From Campylobacter canadensis (GTDB lineage: Bacteria; Campylobacterota; Campylobacteria; Campylobacterales; Campylobacteraceae), in contig NZ_CP035946.1 in the NCBI RefSeq assembly GCF_013177655.1, positions 310,001 through 374,000 of the forward strand: a stretch of 64,000 bases of DNA, read 5' to 3'. Position 1 is the first letter of the stretch, and the number at the start of each line of letters is the position of its first letter. This document shows positions 30,193 through 39,634 of this stretch, one piece after another. Under the pieces are notes generated by a model, which searched no databases, had not been told where the DNA came from, and saw nothing but the letters and a program-made list of their open reading frames with translations. The position numbers were made by a program, and so were the translations under genes.

Positions 30193-31358
30193 TCTTTTTC
30201 CTTAATAAAAACTATTTCAAAACAAGCACCATCTTTATGATTATAGCAATTTAGAGTAGCTGAAATTTTATTTAAAATTTGTTTGCAAATAAACAAACCT
30301 AATCCAACACCTTTTGATTTATGTTTTGTAGTAAAATACGGGTCAAAGATATCGTTTATAATATTCTCATCAACACCTGTTGCGTTATCAAAAAATGATA
30401 ATGTTATATTTTGCTTGTTGTTTTTTAGTACTATTTTTAAATATTTATCATTTTTATTACTTTGTTCTAAAGCATCTTTTGCATTATTAATTAAATTTAA
30501 AAAAACCTGTATTAGCTCATTAGCATAAGCTTCTATAGATAAATTCAAATTGCATTGTTTTATATCAAATATTAATTTTATATTATTCTTTTTTAAACTT
30601 TGGTATGTAATTTGCAAGGCTTTTTTTATTAAAAAAACAACTTTTGTTTTTTCTTTATTTTCTTTAACTTTGATAAAATCATTAAAATCATTTATCGTTT
30701 GGGACATATTTAAGATTAATTTTTGTGCTTGTTTGTAATATTTTTTATCATTATTTTGTTGTAATAAAAATAAATTCATTGATAGTTCATTAAGCGGTTG
30801 TCGCCATTGATGTGCAATATTTTCAAGCATTTGCCCTAAAATAACTTGTCTATTTTGCATAAAGATTATATTTTGTTGTTTTGCATTTTTTTGAACTTCT
30901 TCTTTTACTTTTTTTATTAAATTATTATTTAATGTTTGTAATTTTTTTGTCTGTTTTTGTACTTCTTTGCTTAGATTATTGTTTAATTTTTCTAGTTTAT
31001 CTTTTGTAATAAATAACTCTGTTACATCATGTCTTATAGCAATAAATTCCATTATTTCATCATTAAAAATTATTGGAATTATAGTTGTTTGAGCCCAAAA
31101 CGCTTTGCCGTTTTTTGCTTTATTTTTTACTATTCCCTTATGCACTTTTTTACTTAAAATGGTATCCCATAACTTTTTAAAATCACTTTGTGGGGTATCT
31201 GGGTGCCTTATTATGTTATGATTTTTTCCTATTAATTCTTCTTTAGTATAGCCACATAATTTACAAAATTCATCATTTACAAATGTTATAATGCCGTTAA
31301 TATCGGTTTTTGAAACGATATTTGTATTTTCAATAGCCTTTTTGTATTCATCATACAT
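30189..31358 (-). CDS. PAS-domain sensor histidine kinase
   Basis: 389 residues, no membrane helix, so a cytosolic sensor. PAS domain 5-115 with GYTKEELIGKNHNIIRHPD, the Aer-like type that can bind flavin or sense redox state. Coiled coil 120-165. Dimerisation and phospho-acceptor helix with HQWRQPLNEL (His near 183). ATPase domain with NLINNAKDAL (N box, about 289) and GLGLFICKQIL (G2 box, about 351). It phosphorylates the adjacent response regulator. The signal is unknown; the PAS resemblance suggests energy or redox taxis-type input. Overlaps the TauE-like gene by 8 bp. Confidence 0.88.
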   Translation of the reverse strand: MYDEYKKAIENTNIVSKTDINGIITFVNDEFCKLCGYTKEELIGKNHNIIRHPDTPQSDFKKLWDTILSKKVHKGIVKNKAKNGKAFWAQTTIIPIIFNDEIMEFIAIRHDVTELFITKDKLEKLNNNLSKEVQKQTKKLQTLNNNLIKKVKEEVQKNAKQQNIIFMQNRQVILGQMLENIAHQWRQPLNELSMNLFLLQQNNDKKYYKQAQKLILNMSQTINDFNDFIKVKENKEKTKVVFLIKKALQITYQSLKKNNIKLIFDIKQCNLNLSIEAYANELIQVFLNLINNAKDALEQSNKNDKYLKIVLKNNKQNITLSFFDNATGVDENIINDIFDPYFTTKHKSKGVGLGLFICKQILNKISATLNCYNHKDGACFEIVFIKEKE

Positions 31359-31986
31359 TTTTACTCAACCTTAAAGCAAGATAACAAAAATAAATACCAT
31401 CAATAACAATCAATGAATAAAAAAAGTTTTGAAGATAACGAATTTTTTCTAAATATTTAGGTAAAAAACTTGTAAAAATCATAGCAGGTAAGGTCGCAAG
31501 AGCAAAACTTATTATAATTATAAGTGCTTCATTTATATTTTTAGCTAACATTGTTTTTGCAATAAAAAAATACACTAAACCACAAGGAAAAAGCCCATTA
31601 GCACAACCAATAATAACACTTTTTGCTTTAAAACGCATAATGCTATTAAATAAGGAAATTATTTTTGTATATAAAAAATTATTCTCAAAAAAAGCTAGTA
31701 ATTTACCACGCACAATTAACGCAATACCAATTAGTACACAAAAAATTCCAATTAAAAAATATAAAAGCGATTGTAAAAATACCGAAGTAAAAAAAGAGCC
31801 AATACTAAAAGCTATTAAACCTAAGATAACATAAATTAAAATTCTAAAAAAATTATAAACATATATTTGTATTTTATTAGTATTTTTGCTTAATAAAAAA
31901 ACAACCGCCCCACACATAAAAAAACAATGTGTAAGGCTAAGCAAAAAAGCAAGAACAAAATTTTCTAAAAAGGTGAAAATCATCAC
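31351..31986 (-). CDS. Sulfite exporter TauE/SafE-like (DsbD/CcdA-like) membrane protein
   Basis: 211 residues with about six hydrophobic segments. Family marks: SLTHCFFMCGAVVF at the N-terminus and GCANGLFPCGLVYFFIA (about 126), two Cys-containing helices like the DsbD/CcdA and YtfL-type 'heavy-metal transport' group. Proposed roles in the family are sulfite export, or passing reductant or copper for cytochrome oxidase assembly. The sequence does not decide. It sits inside a leftward run DUF507-like gene > this gene > kinase > regulator with overlapping ends. Confidence 0.7.
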   Translation of the reverse strand: MMIFTFLENFVLAFLLSLTHCFFMCGAVVFLLSKNTNKIQIYVYNFFRILIYVILGLIAFSIGSFFTSVFLQSLLYFLIGIFCVLIGIALIVRGKLLAFFENNFLYTKIISLFNSIMRFKAKSVIIGCANGLFPCGLVYFFIAKTMLAKNINEALIIIISFALATLPAMIFTSFLPKYLEKIRYLQNFFYSLIVIDGIYFCYLALRLSKNV

Positions 31987-31987
31987 C

Positions 31988-32539
31988 TTAGAGCATCCCT
32001 CTACGCTTTAATTCTTCTTCGTAAAGTTTTTCATAAACAAGGTCAAATTCTTCGCTACCAGGCACTAATTTTCTTTTATAATTGCTGATTTTTTCATAAA
32101 CATCATCTTCTATTTTTTCATAACTTTTCAAATATGAGTTTAAACTAGCAAAAATTACATTCCTAACCTTATTTTCAGATACGCTAAAATTAATCAAATC
32201 TTCATCAATCAACTTGTCTAAAATATCGTGAGATAAGGCATTATATCTATCTTCATAATTCATTAAAATACCATACTCATCAGCTAATTTTTTCTTAAGT
32301 AGCCAAAACATATTTTTTCTATCAATTTGCATTAAATCAATCTCTGTTTCTTGCTCATTAATAATATCATTTACTTTTTCATCTAATTGCTTTTCTTTTT
32401 TAACTAAAGCACTAATTAGCTCAGTAACTAGGGCTTTTATAGGTTCAATTCCATTTACTGCTTTTAAAAATTTTGAATTTACTAAATCAAGTGCAATTTT
32501 ATTAGAAATATAAGGAATATGTGGTTGTTTAATACGCAT
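31988..32539 (-). CDS. DUF507 family protein
   Basis: 183 residues, soluble, largely helical and charged. I recognise the general look of the DUF507 family of Campylobacterota (N-terminal MRIKQPHIPYISNKIALDLVNS, C-terminal FDLVYEKLYEEELKRRGML). No catalytic motif is visible and the function is unknown. First gene of the leftward run ending in the two-component system, with 1 bp to the next gene. Confidence 0.65.
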   Translation of the reverse strand: MRIKQPHIPYISNKIALDLVNSKFLKAVNGIEPIKALVTELISALVKKEKQLDEKVNDIINEQETEIDLMQIDRKNMFWLLKKKLADEYGILMNYEDRYNALSHDILDKLIDEDLINFSVSENKVRNVIFASLNSYLKSYEKIEDDVYEKISNYKRKLVPGSEEFDLVYEKLYEEELKRRGML

Positions 32540-32626
32540 TTTCAGTCCTTTTTTTCTTTTAATTATAAATTAGCAAAGATAATAAATTGATTTAAAAAGG
32601 ACTAAAATATTTTAAAATTAAGTATT

Positions 32627-33169
32627 TTATTTATAAATATGTAAAAATTTTCTCTGCTCTTTTTCATAAATCTTATAATTTTTAATCTTATCTAGCTCAT
32701 TTTGCAAAAAAGACCCCTTATAAAATATAAATTCACAGTCTTTTTTACAAATATTTTCGCATAATTTAATAATTATATCAGCCCTAGCAAAAGCCCTAGA
32801 AGTAATATAATCAGCCTTTATTAAGCTTTCATCTTCTACCTTCTTTGCACAAATATGTATATTAGGTAACGATAAGTTAATTTTAATTAAATTTAAAAAA
32901 GCAGCCTTTTTATAATTTGGCTCAAACAAATAAAACTCACAATCTTTTTTAACAAAGGCTAAAAATACAGCAGGAAACCCAGCCCCAGAGCCAATATCAG
33001 CAATCAGCGACCCATCTTTAAAATCAACAAATTCCAAAATACTAATGCTATCATAAGCTTGATTTTTAATATCTTTAAAGCGAGAAATATTATGAACTTT
33101 GTTATATTTATTAAACAAATCTTCATAACTTTTTATAAACTCATTCAAAGCATATGCCCCATTTTGCAT
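32627..33169 (-). CDS. rsmG: 16S rRNA (guanine-N7) methyltransferase RsmG
   Basis: 180 residues. SAM-binding motif I as LIADIGSGAGFPAVFLAF, then FYLFEPNYKKAAFL, and the substrate-side motif YITSRAFAR. It methylates G527 of 16S rRNA (E. coli numbering). Slightly short of the usual 185-210 residues, at the C-terminus. The start overlaps the last 25 bp of ribA, so the two are coupled. Confidence 0.9.
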   Translation of the reverse strand: MQNGAYALNEFIKSYEDLFNKYNKVHNISRFKDIKNQAYDSISILEFVDFKDGSLIADIGSGAGFPAVFLAFVKKDCEFYLFEPNYKKAAFLNLIKINLSLPNIHICAKKVEDESLIKADYITSRAFARADIIIKLCENICKKDCEFIFYKGSFLQNELDKIKNYKIYEKEQRKFLHIYK

Positions 33170-33702
33170 TCTTTTACTTTCAAATAATTTTTATTAAACT
33201 CATTTTCTTTCATAATAATCGGCACCCTTTTTACATCTTTACTAATAGCCTTAAGTTTTTGCGGATTATTCGTAAGCAACGACACTTCCTTAATATTATA
33301 ATATTCTAAAATAAACTCAACCAAGCTATATTCTCTTTCATCATCTTTAAAACCAAGCTTTAAATTAGCCTCAAGCGTATCAAAGCCCTCATCTTGCAAA
33401 GCATAAGCATTAATTTTATTAAATAAACCAATGCCCCTACCTTCTTGCCTTAAATATATCACCATTCCACCATTTTCATTAATATATTTTAAAGCATACT
33501 CAAGCTGTTCTCTACAATCACATTTTAACGAGCCAAGCGCATCTCCGGTTAAGCATTCAGAATGAATTCTAATATTCATTTTTTCCTTTATTTCACCTTT
33601 TATAATACATAAATGGTCTTTATCTTTATAATTAAACGATTGAATTATAAAATCGCCAAATCTAGTAGGCAATTTTGCTTTTTTTGATACTTTTACTTCC
33701 AT
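33145..33702 (-). CDS. ribA: GTP cyclohydrolase II
   Basis: 185 residues, the single-function form. Zinc ligands in SECLTGDALGSLKCDCREQL (three Cys), GTP-binding LRQEGRGIGL with the catalytic Arg, and LLTNNPQKLKAI near the end. It opens GTP to the first pyrimidine intermediate of riboflavin synthesis. Divergent from hemB across 54 bp; followed by rsmG with overlap. Confidence 0.95.
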   Translation of the reverse strand: MEVKVSKKAKLPTRFGDFIIQSFNYKDKDHLCIIKGEIKEKMNIRIHSECLTGDALGSLKCDCREQLEYALKYINENGGMVIYLRQEGRGIGLFNKINAYALQDEGFDTLEANLKLGFKDDEREYSLVEFILEYYNIKEVSLLTNNPQKLKAISKDVKRVPIIMKENEFNKNYLKVKECKMGHML

Positions 33703-33756
33703 TTTTTTACTTTCTTTTGATTTAATTTTTATAAAAATTATAAAAGGAGTGGTTTA

Positions 33757-34734
33757 ATGAAAAGGTTTAGACGACTAAGAAAAAACAACATAATAAGACA
33801 AATGGTGCAAGAAAACAGGCTAGATATAAACGAGCTAATATACCCGCTTTTTGTAGTAGATAAAGCAAGTTTTAAAAAAGAAATCAGCTCAATGCCAAAT
33901 GTTTTTCAACTAGGTTTTAAAGAACTGCTTGAAGAATGCCGTGAATGCTTAAAATTAGGTATAAATAAAATCTTACTTTTTGGTGTTTTAGAAGATGATA
34001 AAAAAGACGCCTGTGGTAGCGACGCCTACAACGAAAATGGCTTAATCTCTCGTGCAATAAAAGCAATAAAGCAAGAATTCAAAGACGATATTTATCTAAT
34101 AGCAGATTTATGCTTTTGCGAATACACAAATCACGGACACTGCGGTATTTTAGATGAAAACGGCTATTTAGATAACGACAAATCCTTGCAAATAAGCGTA
34201 AAACAAGCCCTAGTAATGGCACAAGCAGGAGTGGATATGATAGCTCCAAGTTCAATGCTAGATGGAATAATTTACACCCTTAGAAAAGCGCTTGATGAAA
34301 ACTCTTATTACAATATTCCAATTATGGCATATTCAACCAAATTCGCATCAGCCTTCTACGGACCTTTTAGAGAAGTAGCACAATCAACGCCAAAGCAAGG
34401 CGACAGAAAAAGCTACCAAATGGATGTAGCAAACTCAAAAGAAGCCTTACTAGAAAGCCTAGAAGATGAAAAGCAAGGCGCTGATATCTTAATGGTAAAA
34501 CCAGCCTTAGCCTTCTTAGATGTTGTAAAAGATATAAGCAATCATTCAAAACTCCCAATCGCAGTTTATAATGTAAGCGGCGAATACGCAATGCTAAAAA
34601 ACGCAGCCAAGCAAAATCTAATTGATTATGATAGAATGCTAATTGAAATAATGCTATCTTTTAAAAGAGCTGGTGCAAGCATAATAATCACTTACCACGC
34701 AAAAGAATTAGCCTTAATTTTAGGAGCAAAATAA
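33757..34734 (+). CDS. hemB: Delta-aminolevulinic acid dehydratase (porphobilinogen synthase)
   Basis: 325 residues. Motifs: [18 protein letters not shown], metal-site region [19 protein letters not shown], Schiff-base lysines in YSTKFAS and [10 protein letters not shown], and [12 protein letters not shown]. It condenses two ALA molecules to porphobilinogen in haem synthesis. Ribosome site AAGGAG. The stop and the hemN start overlap (TAATG), so hemB, hemN and pyrD form an operon. Confidence 0.96.
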   Translation: MKRFRRLRKNNIIRQMVQENRLDINELIYPLFVVDKASFKKEISSMPNVFQLGFKELLEECRECLKLGINKILLFGVLEDDKKDACGSDAYNENGLISRAIKAIKQEFKDDIYLIADLCFCEYTNHGHCGILDENGYLDNDKSLQISVKQALVMAQAGVDMIAPSSMLDGIIYTLRKALDENSYYNIPIMAYSTKFASAFYGPFREVAQSTPKQGDRKSYQMDVANSKEALLESLEDEKQGADILMVKPALAFLDVVKDISNHSKLPIAVYNVSGEYAMLKNAAKQNLIDYDRMLIEIMLSFKRAGASIIITYHAKELALILGAK

Positions 34735-36077
34735 TGGATTTTTCAGTCTTATCAAAATTTCAAAAAGCAGGTCCAAGATACACCTCATATCCCACAGCCA
34801 TAGAGTTTAACACAAATTATACCTATGATGAATATATAAAAGACCTCTCAAGCAACAAAGAGCAAAACCTATCTTTATATTTTCATCTTCCCTTTTGCCG
34901 TTCCGCTTGTTATTTTTGTGGCTGCAATGTAATTTACACAGCAAACGAAGACAAAAAAGAAAGATATTTAAAATACCTTTTAAAAGAAATAGATTTAATA
35001 AAAGACTTTTTGCCAAACAAAAATATCCTTCAAATGCACTTTGGCGGCGGTACTCCAACCTTTTTTAACGCTAAGCAACTAGAGCTTTTATTAAACAAAA
35101 TCTCAAAAGAATTTAGCTTTTTAAACGATGCAGAGCTAAGTTGCGAAATAGACCCAAGATTTTTAGTTCAAGAGCAAATGCAAGTTTTTGCAGACTACAA
35201 AATAAACAGGATTTCCTTTGGCGTACAAGACTTTGATGAAACAGTGCAAAAGCAAATCCACAGAATCCAACCATACGAAGTAACACAAAAAGCCGTCTTA
35301 CTAGCTAGAAAATACGGCGTAAAAAGCATAAACACAGACCTAATTTACGGCTTACCATTTCAAAGCGTAAATTCTTTTAACAAAACCCTAGAGCAAATCC
35401 TAACCCTAAACCCAGATAGACTTGCAGTATTTAATTACGCTCACGTTCCTTGGATTAAAAAAAATATGAGAAAATTTGATGAAAGCACCATTCCAAACGC
35501 CAACATTAAACTAGAAATTCTAAAAAACACAGCAAGTTTTCTAACCCAAAACGGCTACGAAATGATAGGAATGGACCATTTTGCAAAGCCAAGCGATGAG
35601 CTATTTAAAGCCCTAAAAGATGGCACCCTTCATCGCAATTTTCAAGGCTACACCACAAAAGGCGGTGCAAAGTTAGTTGGCATAGGGCTTACAAGCATAG
35701 GCGAAGGGCTTAATTACTATGCGCAAAATCACAAAGAATTAAGCGAGTATGAAAACGCTATTGATAACAATCTTTTACCTTATCACAAAGGCGTAAAACT
35801 AAGCCAAGATGACCTAATAAGAAAATATGTAATAATGCAACTAATGGCAAATTACAAGCTAGATATAAAGCAAACTCAAGAAAAGTTCAATATAAACTTT
35901 TGGGACTATTTTAGCCAAGCAAAGCAAGATTTACTCTTATACAAAGACTACATAAATATAAGTGATGAAGCAATCACTATCAATCAAACAGGCACACTTT
36001 TAATAAGAAATATCTGTATGAGCTTTGATGCCTATATGAAAAACAAAGTAGGCAAAATATTTTCTAAAACACTCTAA
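34734..36077 (+). CDS. hemN: Oxygen-independent coproporphyrinogen III oxidase
   Basis: 447 residues, full HemN length. Radical-SAM cluster motif in FCRSACYFCGCN (CxxxCxxC plus the extra Cys typical of HemN), GGGTPTF for SAM binding, SFGVQDFDETVQKQIHR, and NTDLIYGLP. It decarboxylates coproporphyrinogen III without oxygen, which suits a microaerophile. Linked to hemB upstream; HemJ in segment 4 would act next in the pathway. Confidence 0.95.
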   Translation: MDFSVLSKFQKAGPRYTSYPTAIEFNTNYTYDEYIKDLSSNKEQNLSLYFHLPFCRSACYFCGCNVIYTANEDKKERYLKYLLKEIDLIKDFLPNKNILQMHFGGGTPTFFNAKQLELLLNKISKEFSFLNDAELSCEIDPRFLVQEQMQVFADYKINRISFGVQDFDETVQKQIHRIQPYEVTQKAVLLARKYGVKSINTDLIYGLPFQSVNSFNKTLEQILTLNPDRLAVFNYAHVPWIKKNMRKFDESTIPNANIKLEILKNTASFLTQNGYEMIGMDHFAKPSDELFKALKDGTLHRNFQGYTTKGGAKLVGIGLTSIGEGLNYYAQNHKELSEYENAIDNNLLPYHKGVKLSQDDLIRKYVIMQLMANYKLDIKQTQEKFNINFWDYFSQAKQDLLLYKDYINISDEAITINQTGTLLIRNICMSFDAYMKNKVGKIFSKTL

Positions 36078-36086
36078 GGAAAAAAA

Positions 36087-37067
36087 ATGTACGAATATCT
36101 AAAAAAAATACTTTTTAAACTAGACCCAGAAAACGCCCACGACCTAGCCATAACCCTTTTAAAAAGTCAAAACTACCTAAAATGCTTTGACTTTTCATAC
36201 AATAACGACAAATTAAAAGTAAGCACACTAGGCATAGATTTTAAAAACCCAATCGGCTTAGCCGCAGGATTTGACAAAAACGCAAATATCCTAAACGCCC
36301 TAGCATATTTAGGCTTCGGCTTTATAGAAATAGGTGCTATAACTCCCCTAGCGCAAAGCGGTAATCCAAAACCAAGATTATGGCGTTTAAAAGAAGAGCA
36401 ATCATTACAAAACGCTTTTGGCTTTAACAACGATGGAGTAAAAGTTGTAAAAAACAGGCTAAGCAAGTACAATTTCAACAAACTTCCACCAATCTTTATA
36501 AATGTAGGCAAAAACAAATTCACAAAAAACGAAGATGCAATAAACGACTACGAAAGCGTTATTAAAGAGCTAGACTGCTATGCCGATGCCTTTGTAATCA
36601 ACATCTCATCGCCAAACACCCCAAACCTACGTAGCCTACAAAACAAAGATTTTATAAACGAGCTTTTCACAAGGCTAACAAACATAAGCAAAAAGCCTAT
36701 TTTACTAAAACTCTCTCCAGATATGAACATAGATGAAGCAAATCTTCTTATAAGCACCGCAAAGCAAAGCGGAGCAAAAGGGCTGATTTTAACAAACACA
36801 AGCACAGACTATTCTTTAAGCCCTAACGCAAAAAATATCGGTGGAATAAGCGGCGCCTTGCTTAAAGAAAAATCCCTAACAATGCTAAAAAATATCCAAA
36901 AATACGATGATTTTTGCATTATCTCAAGTGGCGGAATTTCTACAGCCGATGATGTTTATGAAAGGCTAGAACTTGGAGCAAAACTAGTACAAATCTACAC
37001 ATCTTTTATCTACAACGGTCCAAAATCTATTTACAATATAAACAAAAATCTTTGCCAAAAAATCTAA
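36087..37067 (+). CDS. pyrD: Dihydroorotate dehydrogenase (class 2, quinone-linked)
   Basis: 326 residues. N-terminal membrane-association helices (YLKKILFKLDPENAHDLA) characteristic of class 2, then NPIGLAAGFDKN, GFIEIGAITP, NAFGFNNDG, FVINISSPNTPNLR with the catalytic Ser, and IISSGGIST for FMN binding. Fourth step of pyrimidine synthesis, passing electrons to the quinone pool at the inner membrane. 9 bp after hemN. Terminator at 37085. Confidence 0.95.
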   Translation: MYEYLKKILFKLDPENAHDLAITLLKSQNYLKCFDFSYNNDKLKVSTLGIDFKNPIGLAAGFDKNANILNALAYLGFGFIEIGAITPLAQSGNPKPRLWRLKEEQSLQNAFGFNNDGVKVVKNRLSKYNFNKLPPIFINVGKNKFTKNEDAINDYESVIKELDCYADAFVINISSPNTPNLRSLQNKDFINELFTRLTNISKKPILLKLSPDMNIDEANLLISTAKQSGAKGLILTNTSTDYSLSPNAKNIGGISGALLKEKSLTMLKNIQKYDDFCIISSGGISTADDVYERLELGAKLVQIYTSFIYNGPKSIYNINKNLCQKI

Positions 37068-37084
37068 AATTCTATTTTTTTTTA

Positions 37085-37115
37085 AAATCGTTGCACCATT
37101 GCCACGCAACGATTT
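37085..37115 (+). terminator. Intrinsic terminator after pyrD
   Basis: AAATCGTTGC pairs with GCAACGATTT; separates the haem/pyrimidine operon from flaA. Confidence 0.75.
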
Positions 37116-37149
37116 GCTAATTTTTTTAAAATTTTTTTTCAAAAAACTA

Positions 37150-37176
37150 TAAAAATTTTTTTACCACCACCGATAT
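37150..37176 (+). promoter_or_regulatory. Sigma-28 (FliA) promoter of flaA
   Basis: TAAA (37150-37153), 15 bp, then ACCGATAT (37169-37176). Spacing and -10 match the flagellar sigma-28 consensus TAAA-N15-GCCGATAA. It is the only such promoter seen next to a flagellin copy; no cassette has one. Confidence 0.85.
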
Positions 37177-37181
37177 AGTTT

Positions 37182-37203
37182 TTGCTGACAAGGATGCCAG
37201 CAA
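37182..37203 (+). promoter_or_regulatory. Leader hairpin in the flaA 5' untranslated region
   Basis: TTGCTG pairs with CAGCAA around a 10-nt loop containing AAGGATG, about 10 bp before the AAGGAG site (37214-37219). It could stabilise the mRNA or bind a regulator such as CsrA, whose usual target is GGA in a loop. Function inferred. Confidence 0.45.
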
Positions 37204-37225
37204 TTATTTTTTTAAGGAGAAAATT

Positions 37226-39502
37226 ATGGGATTTCGTATTAACACAAATATAGATGCGCTAAGCGCTCACGTTTCAGCTTCTGCAACAAACAGAAACATC
37301 ACAAGTTCATTAAACAAACTTAACTCAGGTTTAAGAATTAACTCAGCAGCAGATGATGCTTCAGGTCTTGCTATCGCAGACAGCTTAAGAGTACAATCAG
37401 AGTCATTAACTCAAGCAATTTCAAACGCAAATGATGCAATCGGTATTATCCAAACAGCTGACAAAGCAATGGATGAGCAAATCAAAATCTTAACAACAAT
37501 TAAGACAAAAGCAGTTCAAGCAGCTCAAGATGGTCAAACCACAGAGACAAGACGCTCACTTCAAGCAGACATCAGTCGTTTAATGGAAGAACTAGACAAT
37601 ATCGGTAATACTACTTCATTTAACGGGCAAAAATTATTAAGTGGAAACTTCTCAAACAAAGAATTCCAAATCGGTGCATATTCAAACGAAACAGTAAAAG
37701 CAAGTATTGGTGCAACAACATCAGATAAAATCGGCTTAACAAGATTTGAAACAGGACATAATGTACGCCAAAGCGACCTAGCAATAGGTGGAGATAAAGT
37801 AACAGTTACTTTTAAAAATGTTGATGGAATTAATGATTTTACTTTTGAACCAGTAAGTATAGTTGATGGTAACAATATTAAAGCAGGTAATGGTTTAGGT
37901 GTTTTAGCTGAAGCTATTAATAAATCTAGCGATAAAACAGGTATTAAAGCTTCTTTAACAGCTCAAACAGTTTTTGCACAACCAATTAAAGCAGGAACAA
38001 CACTTGAAGGCTTTTCAATCAACGGTGTTACAATAGGTTCAATAGAAGTAAAAGACAAAGATGGAAACGGTGCTTTAAGGTCTGCAATTAATGCCGTTAA
38101 AGACCAAACAGGAGTAGAAGCATCAGTTGATAGCAAAGGTAGATTAGTATTAAACAACCGTGATGGTCGTGGTATTAAGATTACTGATGGTGTTGATAAG
38201 AGTTTTGATAAAGATGGTAAAGCCTATACTAAAACTACTTCCGCAGCAGCTGCAGACAAACATTTGTTTTTTACTAATAAAGTAGCAGAAGTTGATGATG
38301 GCACAAAAAACACTGGGCAAATTGCTGTAGATTTTTCAAAATCAAATACTTGGGGTGGCGGTGGAGAAGATGCTGATACCAATGGAAAAAATGATGCCAA
38401 AGATTCTATTTTAAACAAAAATAATATGTTTGATGATGTTAAAAAAGCATATTATGAGCAAGCTGCTAGACATGCTGCGGATGGTTATGAAAGAGCCAAA
38501 AATATCACTATCACAGAAGGTACAGGAATTGATTTATCTAAAATACATGCAAATATACAAGGTGCTTTACATTTAGCAATGGTTGCTGGAGGCAATACAG
38601 ATGAAACAGCTGGTACAACAACAGCGGCTGGAGATAATGGTAAAGATACCTATAAGCAGTGGGTTGCTGATGCAAATGATGCAATAAAAAAAGTAGCAGG
38701 ACAAGAAACTTCAAAACATAATAGCCTACAAGATTTAAACGCTGCAATTGATGATGCAGTAAATAAACTTACAAAAGTTATTGATGCGGCTGCAGGTAAA
38801 ACTATGGCAGATAATGAAGGGGAAAATGGTATTGTCGCATACGCTGCATTAAATTTCTTAAAAGGTTTAAAAGAAGGTTTAAATGAGCCTAATAGAAGTG
38901 GTTTAACTGATATTATTGGTTTAACTGATGAAAATAAAACTAATTTTGGAAGATTAAGCCTTAGCTCAAATAACGGAAGAGACATAGTTGTACAAGCAAC
39001 AACTTCAGCTGTAGATGATAAAGGTAAACCAAAAGAAATTGATGTTACAAGCGCTTTAGGCTTTGATAAAAATGTTGTAGAAAAAACAATATCTTTAAGA
39101 GAAACAAACGCAACTATTTCTAAAGAAGACGCAGACGCAATGGGCTTTAACACAGAAGAATGGCAAGCAGGAGAGAGTGGCGACAACCAAAATGGTTACG
39201 CTGCAGGTGTAATGACCTTAAAAGGAGCAATGGCAATGATGAACATAGCAGAAAACGCTATTAAAGCACTAGAAGCTGTAAGAAGCGACCTTGGTTCTGT
39301 TCAAAACCAATTAGTTTCTACAATCAATAACATTAGCGTAACTCAAGTTAATGTTAAATCAGCAGAAAGCCAAATAAGAGACCTAGACTTTGCTAGTGAA
39401 AGTTCTAACTTTAGTAAGCAACAAATCCTAGCTCAAAGTGGTGTTTATGCGTTAAGCCAATCAAATGCAGTTCAACAAAATGTTATGAAGTTGTTACAAT
39501 AG
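37226..39502 (+). CDS. flaA: Flagellin FlaA, the only complete copy
   Basis: 758 residues, much longer than the roughly 575 of C. jejuni FlaA because of a large central domain. The N-terminal D0/D1 part (1-170) has INTNIDALSAHVSA, LNSGLRINSAADDASGLAIA and ADKAMDEQIKIL, the epsilon-proteobacterial form known to escape TLR5. The C-terminal D1/D0 part (about 620-758) has MAMMNIAENAIKALEAVRSD and ends SNAVQQNVMKLLQ. Codons 1-127 occur only here; codons 128-758 have six silent relatives. The gene is a mosaic: up to about codon 315 it is like S2/S3, and after SFDKDGKAYTK it is like S1. Sigma-28 promoter, AAGGAG site, terminator at 39607. The product is secreted and polymerises into the filament. 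Confidence 0.97.
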   Translation: MGFRINTNIDALSAHVSASATNRNITSSLNKLNSGLRINSAADDASGLAIADSLRVQSESLTQAISNANDAIGIIQTADKAMDEQIKILTTIKTKAVQAAQDGQTTETRRSLQADISRLMEELDNIGNTTSFNGQKLLSGNFSNKEFQIGAYSNETVKASIGATTSDKIGLTRFETGHNVRQSDLAIGGDKVTVTFKNVDGINDFTFEPVSIVDGNNIKAGNGLGVLAEAINKSSDKTGIKASLTAQTVFAQPIKAGTTLEGFSINGVTIGSIEVKDKDGNGALRSAINAVKDQTGVEASVDSKGRLVLNNRDGRGIKITDGVDKSFDKDGKAYTKTTSAAAADKHLFFTNKVAEVDDGTKNTGQIAVDFSKSNTWGGGGEDADTNGKNDAKDSILNKNNMFDDVKKAYYEQAARHAADGYERAKNITITEGTGIDLSKIHANIQGALHLAMVAGGNTDETAGTTTAAGDNGKDTYKQWVADANDAIKKVAGQETSKHNSLQDLNAAIDDAVNKLTKVIDAAAGKTMADNEGENGIVAYAALNFLKGLKEGLNEPNRSGLTDIIGLTDENKTNFGRLSLSSNNGRDIVVQATTSAVDDKGKPKEIDVTSALGFDKNVVEKTISLRETNATISKEDADAMGFNTEEWQAGESGDNQNGYAAGVMTLKGAMAMMNIAENAIKALEAVRSDLGSVQNQLVSTINNISVTQVNVKSAESQIRDLDFASESSNFSKQQILAQSGVYALSQSNAVQQNVMKLLQ

Positions 39503-39606
39503 TAAAAGAATATAATCTTAGCTTAGTAACAAAAGCTTATAATGTTAGCTTAGTAACAAAAGCTTATAATGTTAGCTTAGTAACAAAAGCTTATAATCTT
39601 ATCTTA

Positions 39607-39634
39607 GAAGTTAGCCTAAAGCTAACTTCTTTTT
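39607..39634 (+). terminator. Intrinsic terminator of flaA
   Basis: GAAGTTAGC/GCTAACTTC stem and TTTTTG, preceded by three copies of the 27-bp repeat (39512-39596). Confidence 0.88.
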
